Assembly: GCA_003135135.1 (NCBI GenBank)
Contig: PLDK01000012.1
Location: forward strand, 1 to 40,015
DNA from: Deltaproteobacteria bacterium
Lineage (GTDB): Bacteria; Desulfobacterota; Binatia; Binatales; Binataceae
Reading direction: 5' to 3'
Length of the DNA stretch: 40,015 nt
Both the position numbers and the translations under genes were made by a program. The notes beneath the pieces were generated by a model, which did no database searches, was not told the DNA's origin, and was given only the letters and a program-made list of their open reading frames with translations. Below, piece after piece: positions 33,881 to 40,015 of the stretch. How positions within the stretch are numbered: the stretch's first letter is position 1; every line of letters begins with the position of its first letter.

Positions 33881-35692
33881 CTAGCCGCCAAAGGGCAGCG
33901 GTCCGAGATGTTCCGCGACGGGGCCAAGTGCCGCGACAGGCAGAAACAGCAGCGCGCCGATAATCACGATCGTACCCATCAAAAGAAAGGCGAATGTCGG
34001 AGTGTCGTCGCGCATGGTCCCTAATCCGAACGGCGCGGCCTTCTTTGCGCCCATGCCCGCGGCGAGGGCGATGGGAGCGATAATCGGAATGAAACGGCTG
34101 AGGCAGATGACTATGACTGTCGCGATATCCCATGGACGGCTCGTCGGGGCCGGACTGGGATTGTCGTTAAGACCCCAGGTATCGCCGAGACCTTCGAAGC
34201 CCGAACCGTTGTTGGCGGACGCCGATGAGAACTCGTACATTATCTCGGAGAATCCGTGGGGTCCCGGATTGAACTCGGCCTTCTGCCCCCAGCTAGTAGC
34301 CGCAAAAATACCGGTCGGCCACAGAATCATGATCGGATGAATGAGTAGGCCGATCATCGCGAGCTTCATCTCCCGGGCGCCGATCTTTTTGCCTAGATAC
34401 TCCGGCGTGCGACCGACCATCTGCCCCGCGACGAACACACCGATGATCAGAAAGACGAGCATGTTGATCATGCCGACGCCCTTGCCGCCATAGATGCAGT
34501 TCACCCACATGCCTGCCATAGGCGAGATAGCGGCCATCGGGTTGAGGCTGTCGTGAGCGCAGTTGACGGCGCCGCAGGTGACGTCCACGGTCATTGCGGC
34601 AAACGTCGCGCCTGCCGAGGTTCCGAAGCGCAGCTCTTTGCTTTCGAGGTTTCCGAGATGTTGATCGACCGGGAGTCCCGCGACCGCCGGCAGGATCACA
34701 GGTTTCTTCCCACTAGCAGTGGCGATCTCGAAATGTCGTTCCTGCGGATGCGCGGTGAGGCCTGGATTGGGCTTGTAGGTGTCGAAATAGATCGACCAGA
34801 CTATCGTGCCGATCATCAACCCCATCATGACAGAGAATATGACCCAAGCGTGTTTCAATTTGTGGAGCATTCGCCCGTACATCAGGACGAGCGCCATTGG
34901 GAACAGCATCATTCCAACGCTTGAGAGGAAGTTCGTCAGCGCGGTTGGATTCTCGAAGGGATGTGCTGAGTTAGCGCCGTAGAAACCGCCTCCATTCGTC
35001 CCGAGCTGTTTCATTGGAATAAAGGCGGCGAGCGGACCGACGACGATTGTCTGCTGCCTCGCCTGGCCACTATCAGTTGTTCCCATCGCCGCGGGTTCCA
35101 GAGTGGGGACGACGTTCGCAGACTTGAAGGTCATCGGCATGCCCTGCTGGAGGCAGATCAACGAAAAGACAAAGCCGATAGGCAGGAACATGTAGATCAT
35201 GACGCGCCACATGTCGAGAAAGAACGAGCCGACCTTGTCAGGACCAAAGCGAAGGGCCCTTATGATCGCGGCGAGTGCACAGAAGCCGATCGATGCCGAG
35301 AAAAAGAAATTCGCGATCATCACGAAGATCTGCGTGAAGTTGGAGAAATGGACGTCACCGGACCAGTGCTGGAGATCGGTATTGGTACTCAACGACATCG
35401 CGGCGTGAGCCATTGTCGTCGGCGCCAACATCCCACGGTGCAATTCATTGAGCGGCATCCACGGCTGAATCGCCATGATCACATAGCTGTAAGTGAAAAG
35501 GAGCAGGTTGAAGACGAGCAATGCTACTGTGTACTGCTTCCAATTCTGATTGCCGGTGTTGAGCCGATCCTCGAACCACCTCAGGAAGCCTGGAGCCTTG
35601 TACTCGCCGTTCATGATCCAGGCGAGATAGCGGCTGAGCGGAACCGCAAGGAGAGCGGTTGTTAGAAGCATCGAGATGGGGAGCAGCCACAT
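33881..35692 (-). CDS. kdpA: Potassium-ATPase subunit A, copy 2
   Basis: This 603-residue paralog of copy 1 keeps all filter segments: STNTDLQHWSGD, GTNGGGFYGANSAHPFENP, CGAVNCAHDSLNPMAA and SANNGSGFEGLGDTWG. It has its own upstream sigma-54-like promoter and no kdpB of its own. It is separated from the main kdp operon by 360 bp. It may swap with copy 1 on the same KdpBC, giving a pump with different affinity, or be induced under other conditions. Both copies share the same extra length over E. coli KdpA. Confidence 0.95.
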   Translation of the reverse strand: MWLLPISMLLTTALLAVPLSRYLAWIMNGEYKAPGFLRWFEDRLNTGNQNWKQYTVALLVFNLLLFTYSYVIMAIQPWMPLNELHRGMLAPTTMAHAAMSLSTNTDLQHWSGDVHFSNFTQIFVMIANFFFSASIGFCALAAIIRALRFGPDKVGSFFLDMWRVMIYMFLPIGFVFSLICLQQGMPMTFKSANVVPTLEPAAMGTTDSGQARQQTIVVGPLAAFIPMKQLGTNGGGFYGANSAHPFENPTALTNFLSSVGMMLFPMALVLMYGRMLHKLKHAWVIFSVMMGLMIGTIVWSIYFDTYKPNPGLTAHPQERHFEIATASGKKPVILPAVAGLPVDQHLGNLESKELRFGTSAGATFAAMTVDVTCGAVNCAHDSLNPMAAISPMAGMWVNCIYGGKGVGMINMLVFLIIGVFVAGQMVGRTPEYLGKKIGAREMKLAMIGLLIHPIMILWPTGIFAATSWGQKAEFNPGPHGFSEIMYEFSSASANNGSGFEGLGDTWGLNDNPSPAPTSRPWDIATVIVICLSRFIPIIAPIALAAGMGAKKAAPFGLGTMRDDTPTFAFLLMGTIVIIGALLFLPVAALGPVAEHLGPLPFGG

Positions 35693-35746
35693 GCGCGTTC
35701 TTTCCTCTCGTGGGCAGGCCTATTAGCCCAGTCTCGATCCGCTGAA

Positions 35747-35761
35747 GCAAGTTTGGTGCTC
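35747..35761 (-). promoter_or_regulatory. Sigma-54-like promoter for kdpA copy 2
   Basis: On the minus strand GAGCACCAAACTTGC has the full TTGC at -12 and GCAC at -24 with exact spacing; one G of the -24 GG is A. It lies 55 bp before the kdpA copy 2 ATG. Confidence 0.55.
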
Positions 35762-35868
35762 GTTAAGAAGTCAAATAGAGATGGACATTAAGTAATCTCA
35801 ATGGCCGAAGGTGATGCCCCGATCGCACGCGAGTGCATAACTACAGGACACCTTTGCGTGAGCATAAA

Positions 35869-35881
35869 TCAATTTGAAATG
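35869..35881. promoter_or_regulatory. TCAATTTGAAATG element upstream of kdpA copy 2
   Basis: TCAATTTGAAATG followed by TC shares a 12-base core, ATTTGAAATGTC, with the element at 37603 upstream of the KdpD-type gene. It is 108 bp upstream of the sigma-54-like site. A second inverted repeat, CTGTCG-N7-CGACAG, lies at 35951-35969. Confidence 0.45.
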
Positions 35882-35950
35882 TCCATAGAACGGGCGACAC
35901 GAATGCTATGCCGCGTTCCCGCGTCTGGAAGGCTATGGCAGGGTCGGTAT

Positions 35951-35969
35951 CTGTCGCAGATGTCGACAG
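35951..35969. promoter_or_regulatory. CTGTCG-N7-CGACAG inverted repeat
   Basis: Perfect 6-bp arms around 7 bp, about 190 bp upstream of the kdpA copy 2 promoter-like site. The distance suits an enhancer-binding protein, but a short repeat like this can arise by chance. Confidence 0.35.
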
Positions 35970-35997
35970 GAAATGTCGGTGCGCTCGCGGACGTCGA

Positions 35998-36117
35998 TCA
36001 GGTGAGACGATGTGAGTTTGGATCGATATCGTTCACCTTATCGTGGTCACTCGCATCTCGATCCAGCAAGAGCGCAAGCGCAACCAAGACAGCTAGCAGT
36101 AATAGGCCAACTGGCAT
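35998..36117 (-). CDS. 39-residue single-helix membrane peptide
   Basis: ATG 36117 follows AAGTGGTGAT. The product starts with a helix of about 15 residues, VGLLLLAVLVALALLL, and ends with a polar Asp/His-rich tail, DRDASDHDKVNDID. It lies between the PII-like gene (62 bp gap) and kdpA copy 2 on the same strand. Not recognised; a regulatory or accessory peptide of the potassium system is possible. Confidence 0.5.
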   Translation of the reverse strand: MPVGLLLLAVLVALALLLDRDASDHDKVNDIDPNSHRLT

Positions 36118-36179
36118 AGATCACCACTTACCGTCGATCGCTGGTGCGGTCCATATTCGCTCGGTCCGAGCTAGAGCAA

Positions 36180-36551
36180 TCAGTGCGCGGCGACCAATAC
36201 CGGCGTCATTGGAATGGAAGTGGCATGAGTCGAGCGGACGATAGCCGTATCAGTGACAGCCGCCGTATGGTCGAGCCTCAAGATGGCGATGCTTTCTGGC
36301 CGAACGCTTTTGATCAATTCGTGCACGATTCGCGTAGCGGCATCGTCGGCGACGGTGAGGTCGAGCTTGAGGCGCTCGACCAGGTCCAGGACAAACTCGC
36401 TACCGCAGTAGAACCGTTGGCTCTCACGCCTGCTCGAGCCGGGTGTCCGACGAACTTCGGTCACGTCAAAATCGGACAAATTCAAGCCTTCGGCGGCTTC
36501 GGTAAAACGGTCGAGGGCGGATGGTTCGATTATTAATTCGATTCTCTTCAT
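36180..36551 (-). CDS. PII-like signalling protein beside kdpA
   Basis: This 123-residue protein opens with KRIELIIEPSALDRFTEAAE and DVTEVRRTP, the PII ferredoxin-like core. The T-loop is short: RRESQRFYCGSEFVLDLVER aligns with ELYRGAEYMVDF of GlnB, with Tyr46 kept and the uridylylated Tyr51 replaced by Phe. The B-loop TGxxGDGKI is absent, so classical ATP/2-oxoglutarate binding and uridylylation are unlikely. The start is ATG 36551 with AGGTGAAG. PII-like proteins often gate the transporter encoded next to them, so control of Kdp is a plausible inference. Confidence 0.75.
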   Translation of the reverse strand: MKRIELIIEPSALDRFTEAAEGLNLSDFDVTEVRRTPGSSRRESQRFYCGSEFVLDLVERLKLDLTVADDAATRIVHELIKSVRPESIAILRLDHTAAVTDTAIVRSTHATSIPMTPVLVAAH

Positions 36552-36605
36552 TTCTTCACCTAGAGTTGGCCGATGCTGGGTCGGCACGCTATGCATGGGG
36601 AATCT

Positions 36606-36620
36606 GCATGGCTCATGCCG
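36606..36620 (-). promoter_or_regulatory. Sigma-54-like promoter for the PII-like gene
   Basis: On the minus strand CGGCATGAGCCATGC keeps GG at -24 and GC at -12 with exact spacing, but -12 is ATGC. It lies 55 bp before the PII-like ATG. Confidence 0.45.
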
Positions 36621-36695
36621 ACGAAAAAGCTGTGTTCTCAAATGACTTCTTTATGCCATCGGCGTGCAGAACAGTTCCTTTTGAATTGAGGCGAG

Positions 36696-36711
36696 TTTTC
36701 ATTTTGAAACG
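36696..36711. promoter_or_regulatory. TTTTCATTTTGAAACG element in the divergent region
   Basis: It resembles the TTTCAATTTGAAA elements of the locus and lies between the divergent sigma-54-like sites at 36606 and 36824. A second weaker version, CTTTTGAATTGAGG, is at 36678-36691. Confidence 0.35.
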
Positions 36712-36823
36712 TTCCGCCACTGACCAATCCGAATACAGCGCGACGTAACGCGCAAGGACGGAAATCCTGAAGAGTTGCGCGCCTTTCGATCGACCAATCT
36801 GGCGCCCCCGTCGAAACCGCGCC

Positions 36824-36838
36824 TGGCGCGGCGGTTGC
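36824..36838 (+). promoter_or_regulatory. Strong sigma-54-like promoter
   Basis: TGGCGCGGCGGTTGC is the best -12 match in the window, with full TGGC, TTGC and exact spacing. It reads toward the short ORF at 36892 and the CxxC protein at 36960. Confidence 0.65.
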
Positions 36839-36891
36839 TTTAACACGATGTCAATGAGCTTAGGTGTGTGAGCAAAAACCCGGAAGCAACC

Positions 36892-36963
36892 ATGACACAG
36901 CGTCGTAAGTTCTCTTCTATTGACGGGCGAAGCTTCGTCGCGCTCGACGAAGCCCAACGATGA
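36892..36963 (+). CDS. 23-codon leader ORF coupled to the CxxC protein
   Basis: ATG 36892 follows CGGAAG. The 23-residue product (RRKFSSIDGRSFVALDEAQ) ends at TGA 36961-36963, overlapping the ATG of the next gene as ATGA. Translation of the leader may control the downstream gene; the peptide itself may have no function. Confidence 0.45.
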   Translation: MTQRRKFSSIDGRSFVALDEAQR

Positions 36964-37517
36964 AATCAAATCGAGAAATTCAGCCACGCCCTTTGACTGC
37001 CTTCTTTGGCACAAAGGTGGACGAGATCTCATTTATGCAGCTGCATCAAATGGACCTGTTTGCTGCGCTGGGCAACCCCGTGCATGGAGGCGCCCTATTT
37101 TCGGCGACGCAGGAAGGCGCAGCCCGCACCAGGCGGAAGATGGCCTTCATTGCGGAGGAAATGCGCCACCAGTTCGCGATTGAGACTCTTGACAGACCAG
37201 GACCCCTTCGCCCACAGCCGTATTTATATACTTGTGTCCATTGCAAATGGATTTTTAGGGTCAATGATTCGCGCGGCTCGATCATAGCCTTGGACGGGTT
37301 GGGCAGGCGTTTACCCGAACCCGAAAATTCCAAACGCATCGTGACCTTCCGCCGAGGACAATGTGCTGCCTTTTCAGTTTTCGAGTACCCAGCGCCAGAG
37401 ATTCAGGGCGAAAGGCGCCTTCTTGGCTATCTCTCGATATTTGTGGATGCGTTACGCAGTCTCGCTAAAGGCAGAGGTCGAGGCCATCGTCGCGCGGAAC
37501 AAACAGCGGCTTCTTAG
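36960..37517 (+). CDS. Hypothetical CxxC protein behind a sigma-54-like promoter
   Basis: This 185-residue protein has a helical N-terminal half (AFIAEEMRHQFAIETLD) and a conserved-looking centre YLYTCVHCKWIFRVNDSRG then SIIALDGLGRRLPEPENSKR, followed by RRGQCAAF. CVHC is half a zinc ribbon or a redox pair. The C-terminal basic tail RGRGHRRAEQTAAS is loose. I do not recognise the family. ATG 36960 overlaps the leader stop. The context with the potassium regulators suggests a shared regulon. Confidence 0.6.
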   Translation: MKSNREIQPRPLTAFFGTKVDEISFMQLHQMDLFAALGNPVHGGALFSATQEGAARTRRKMAFIAEEMRHQFAIETLDRPGPLRPQPYLYTCVHCKWIFRVNDSRGSIIALDGLGRRLPEPENSKRIVTFRRGQCAAFSVFEYPAPEIQGERRLLGYLSIFVDALRSLAKGRGRGHRRAEQTAAS

Positions 37518-37571
37518 CGCTTGTCAAATTCAAGAAGGAAAATGCGCCAGCCGAGTGTCGCGGTCAGGCGT

Positions 37572-37612
37572 CATTTCAAATTGAAGTGAGCTGAATCGGG
37601 CGATTTGAAATG
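37572..37612. promoter_or_regulatory. 10-21-10 inverted repeat upstream of the KdpD-type gene
   Basis: CATTTCAAAT at 37572-37581 and ATTTGAAATG at 37603-37612 are perfect inverse copies with starts 31 bp apart, about three helical turns. They end 50 bp before the sigma-54-like site at 37662. This is the clearest enhancer-site candidate of the locus. Confidence 0.6.
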
Positions 37613-37661
37613 TCGGTGCTGTCCGCTCAGAAAACTCCTTGGCAGCTTTGATGATTGCAGG

Positions 37662-37676
37662 TGGCACGCTTGATGC
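37662..37676 (+). promoter_or_regulatory. Sigma-54-like promoter for the KdpD-type gene
   Basis: TGGCACGCTTGATGC matches consensus except the first T of TTGC and closely matches the prs-rtcB promoter at 13803. It lies 59 bp before ATG 37735. Confidence 0.65.
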
Positions 37677-37734
37677 TGACTTGGAAGGTATGTCCGGCAG
37701 CATCCCATCCCAATCGCGTTTACGAGCCGACTCG

Positions 37735-38214
37735 ATGGCGCAGCCGAATCTGAGGCTGGCCGAGGGTGACCACAGAAATCACCTCCGGGCGATCGTTCAA
37801 ACTCCGGATGAATCACCGAAGACGGCGGTGATGGCCTGCCTAACTGCCCGTAGCTCCGGTAACAGCGAACTGTTGCGCAAGGCCTCCGCGGCGGCGCGCG
37901 AACATGGCGCCGAGTTCTACGCGGTCATAGCCAATTCGCCGCACACCCGATTTGGAAAGGCTCGGGTTCGTGAGCTGATCGACGACATAATCCTCGCCAG
38001 CTACTTCGGCGCGAAGATCGTACGGCTCGAGTCGTCCGACGTGGTCGGCGAGCTACTGCAGTTAGCAGGGCAATCAAACGTGGGCCGGATTTTCATTACT
38101 CGAAACCGGCCGGCGCGGTTCTCTCAACTACTTGGGCGCTCTGTTTATTCCGACCTGTTGGTCCGTGGCAAGGGCTTCCGCATCGACGTTGTCGGGTTTG
38201 AACGCAGGAATTGA
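37735..38214 (+). CDS. Free-standing KdpD-type universal-stress domain protein
   Basis: This 159-residue protein matches the USP-like domain of KdpD: KTAVMACLTARSSGNSELLR, AREHGAEFYAVIA, DDIILASYFGAKIVRLESSD, VGRIFITRNRPARFSQLLGR, and a final SDLLVRG strand. The kinase, membrane and N-terminal KdpD portions are absent. In KdpD this region binds the second messenger c-di-AMP in some Gram-positives or senses ion state. The start is uncertain: an earlier frame to 37639 overlaps the promoter-like site. It is followed 3 bp later by the activator gene, so they are co-transcribed. Confidence 0.75.
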   Translation: MAQPNLRLAEGDHRNHLRAIVQTPDESPKTAVMACLTARSSGNSELLRKASAAAREHGAEFYAVIANSPHTRFGKARVRELIDDIILASYFGAKIVRLESSDVVGELLQLAGQSNVGRIFITRNRPARFSQLLGRSVYSDLLVRGKGFRIDVVGFERRN

Positions 38215-38217
38215 CTT

Positions 38218-39234
38218 TTGAGTAAGGGGCCGACGGTGGACAAAGCACGCGAAGATCCGAATCGTCTGATGTCGCGCCCCGCTGATGATTTCGTTCCCCT
38301 GCTCGAATCGAACGATCCCGTGATGCAGCGACTGCTGGAGAAGGCAAAGCGCGCAGCCGCGAGCGACGCGACGATTCTCCTCACCGGCGAGAGCGGCACG
38401 GGCAAGGATGTTCTGGCGCATCAGATCCATCGATGGAGCCCTCGCGCCGAATGTCCTTTCGTGACCGTCAACTGCAGCACTCATTCTGAACATCTTATCG
38501 AGAGCGAGTTGTTCGGCCATACGCGCGGTGCTTTCGACGGCGCAATCAAGGATGAGCCCGGACTCCTCGAAGCCGCCCACGGCGGATCCATCTTCCTCGA
38601 GGAAATTGCAGATCTGACTGCACCCCTTCAGACCAAACTTTTGCACTTCATCAAGGAACAGACGTTCGAAAGGATGGGGAGTGAAAACACGATAACAGTT
38701 GACACTCGAATCATCGCCGCGTCGAACCATGACCTGGTTTCGGAAGTTGCGGCACGACGATTCCGCGAGGATCTATACTATCGACTTGGCGTGATCACTT
38801 TGCGAGTTCCCGCCTTGCGGGAGCGTCCGGGCGACGTTCTTCCCTTGACGATTCGAATGCTTGCCGGCTCCACCGTCCGTAACCACCGTCCGGGTCTGCG
38901 TCTTTCTTCCGAAACATCATCGGCACTGATGCGTTATCGATGGCCAGGAAATATCCGTGAGTTGCGCAATGTCATCGAGCGCGCGGTCGTTCTGTGCCCG
39001 AGCGAGGTTGTGACACCTGAGTATCTGCCTGACCTGCTTTATAACGACCCATGCTCGACCGCTGCCCCATCGACAAGTCTCGATGACATCGAGCGCGAAC
39101 ATATCATCCGCGTTATGGCGGAAAGCCCGACGCTTGAAATCGCCGCAAACAAGCTGCGAATCAATGTCTCCACGCTGTGGCGCAGGCGCAAATGCTACGG
39201 ACTTGATTCAACTCCCGATGTCCCGAGAGATTAG
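38218..39234 (+). CDS. Orphan sigma-54 activator with altered GAFTGA and Walker B
   Basis: This 338-residue protein is an AAA+ plus Fis-type protein without a receiver. Walker A GESGTGKD at 57-64 and the arginine-finger region RFREDLYYRL are intact. The sigma-54 contact loop reads GAFDGA at 104-109 (Thr to Asp), and Walker B reads IFLEE at 125-129 (first acidic residue Glu instead of Asp). The HTH AANKLRINVSTLWRRRKCYG resembles AlgB and the paired regulator at 25759. The GAFTGA threonine is needed for sigma-54 contact in characterised activators, so it may bind DNA without activating, as a repressor or co-regulator. It starts at TTG 38218 behind AGGA. Confidence 0.85.
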   Translation: MSKGPTVDKAREDPNRLMSRPADDFVPLLESNDPVMQRLLEKAKRAAASDATILLTGESGTGKDVLAHQIHRWSPRAECPFVTVNCSTHSEHLIESELFGHTRGAFDGAIKDEPGLLEAAHGGSIFLEEIADLTAPLQTKLLHFIKEQTFERMGSENTITVDTRIIAASNHDLVSEVAARRFREDLYYRLGVITLRVPALRERPGDVLPLTIRMLAGSTVRNHRPGLRLSSETSSALMRYRWPGNIRELRNVIERAVVLCPSEVVTPEYLPDLLYNDPCSTAAPSTSLDDIEREHIIRVMAESPTLEIAANKLRINVSTLWRRRKCYGLDSTPDVPRD

Positions 39235-39261
39235 CGAACCTCGGCGACGGATTTTAGCCTG

Positions 39262-39305
39262 TAACTAACCAAAAACTCCGAAAGCAGTAATAAATCTAGA
39301 TTTTC
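39262..39305. mobile_element. Possible IS481-like end remnant
   Basis: AAAAACTCCGAAAGC and a later TAAATCTAGATTTT resemble the complement of the right end of IS481-like copies 1 and 2 (AAAACTCCGAATGC ... GTCTGGAGTTTT). Only about 40 bp match imperfectly. Confidence 0.35.
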
Positions 39306-39348
39306 CGTGGCCTATAGAACGCAGAGGCTTCCCCTGTTGTCCGAAAAT

Positions 39349-39523
39349 AATTCCCTGTTCCGCCGAAATAATTCCCTGCTCGCGTTTCAAAATTCCCTGT
39401 TCCGTTGAGTAGGGAATTCGGACAGAAAGCCAAGAGAAAGTAAGGCTTTTTCGGCCGTGAGTTGGCCCCCGGGTGGCTGAAATCGCGAAAATTCCCTGTA
39501 TTTTCCCTGATGATCAGGGAATT
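39349..39523. repeat. AATTCCCTG repeat cluster
   Basis: AATTCCCTG occurs at 39349, 39370, 39391 and 39490, spaced 21, 21 and 99 bp, with an inverted CAGGGAATT at 39515 and near copies at 39410 and 39501. Two spacings of exactly 21 bp are two helical turns. The cluster lies 3' of the recombinase gene. It may be a recombinase or replication-protein binding array. Confidence 0.6.
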
Positions 39524-39796
39524 TGACGCGGAGAGCAGTTCGCATCAGACTGCGTCATCCGCCACACAGTCTGGCATGTTTCCCTACTTTTTGGAGAAGC
39601 AATGAAATCGGCGCGTGGGGCGCGATTCACGCGCAGCCGCGGACCCGGAGAATGCCAACGGCCGCGGCTGACGGCAAAAATCGCTCAAAATTCTCTGTTC
39701 GCGATTTTGGCATGTCCATCTGCGAACCGGCCGACATTTTGCGGGGAAGCGTCCTCGGGAAGAACGCCTGACGCAAGCAACTACGCCCGCGTGAGT

Positions 39797-40015
39797 CTAT
39801 CGGGGTTCCAGAGCTTGCTGTTGCGCGCTCCAGAGCGGGGGCAGATCGATTCTTTGGGTCATCGCCAGGGTGGTAAGGTCCGCAGGCTGGCGGCCTTCGG
39901 CGATCGCCTTGACGATCCGGGGCGCGAGAAACGCCAGCCGCATCACGCGCCGCACGTGACGGGCCGTAAGATGTTCTCGCCTGGCGATCTCGGCGATCGA
40001 TCGCGCCCGACCCGC
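39797..40015 (-). pseudogene. Serine-recombinase C-terminal fragment (downstream half)
   Basis: The minus strand encodes SIAEIARREHLTARHVRRVM, RLAFLAPRIVKAIAEGRQPA and DLTTLAMTQRIDLPPLWS then stops at TAG 39797. This is the typical tail of resolvase-type recombinases, with a helix-turn-helix (IAEIARREHLTARHVRR). The frame continues through the 22-bp terminal overlap into bases 1-91. Upstream it is cut by the IS at 93-1290, so the recombinase is inactive. Confidence 0.75.

Noticed and set aside
35801-36244. 147-codon plus-strand ORF
   Set aside because: It overlaps the TCAATTTGAAATG element and the minus-strand membrane peptide, and has Ser/Arg-rich shadow composition.
36613-37032. 139-codon minus-strand ORF
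   Set aside because: It covers the divergent promoter region and the start of the CxxC gene; no recognisable motif or ribosome site.
1-40015. CRISPR arrays, tRNA or rRNA genes
   Set aside because: No regularly spaced 25-40 bp repeats, no tRNA T-arm with paired acceptor stem and no rRNA-like stretch were found by reading.

Overview
The window reads as accessory-rich DNA from an uncultured Gram-negative soil or water bacterium. The evidence is an outer-membrane porin, many sec signal peptides, sigma-54 machinery and several DDE transposase families. The tandem-hotdog MaoC protein, OmpL-like porin and long Kdp subunits would fit a Binatota or deltaproteobacterial lineage, but that placement is a guess. 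The last 22 bases repeat the first 22 exactly. Joined there, two fragments of one serine-recombinase gene become a single open frame, so the sequence is probably a closed circle or a contig whose two ends stop at the same repeat.

Layout. (1) 1-10.3 kb is an insertion-sequence zone. It holds an IS3/IS481-type element inside the recombinase, a broken small Cys-rich secreted protein, a BON lipid-binding-type protein, a YncE-like beta-propeller, an IS6 element inserted in one IS481-like copy, and a second same-orientation copy. The two copies flank a CPA2 cation/proton antiporter with a universal-stress tail. (2) 10.8-23 kb is an eroded stress island: MaoC-like protein, orphan antitoxin, frameshifted flavin split-barrel gene, truncated acetyl-CoA synthetase, truncated nicotinate phosphoribosyltransferase, an intact prs-rtcB-archease operon behind a strong sigma-54-like promoter, a DUF2267 / broken BON / hydrolase-phosphoribosyltransferase operon, Hsp20, CBS protein, groEL stub, and an ABC-2 exporter. 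(3) 23.8-39.2 kb is a large potassium and sigma-54 locus.

The Kdp locus is the main discovery candidate. Reading the minus strand it runs: PII-like protein, 39-aa membrane peptide, kdpA copy 2, 31-aa membrane peptide, kdpF, kdpA copy 1, kdpB, an extra-long kdpC, a PAS sensor kinase, an NtrC/AlgB-type regulator, and a porin. There is no full KdpD or OmpR-type KdpE. The sensor lacks the phospho-accepting histidine (Ser142 in the H-box). Divergently lie a free-standing KdpD-type universal-stress domain and a second sigma-54 activator that has no receiver, GAFDGA instead of GAFTGA, and a Walker B Asp-to-Glu change. Five -24/-12 promoter-like sequences lie upstream of these units, each with a TTTCAATTTGAAA-like element 50-130 bp upstream. 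Together this suggests potassium uptake run by sigma-54 and enhancer-binding proteins rather than by classical KdpDE. A sixth such promoter precedes prs-rtcB-archease, in line with sigma-54 control of rtcBA in E. coli.
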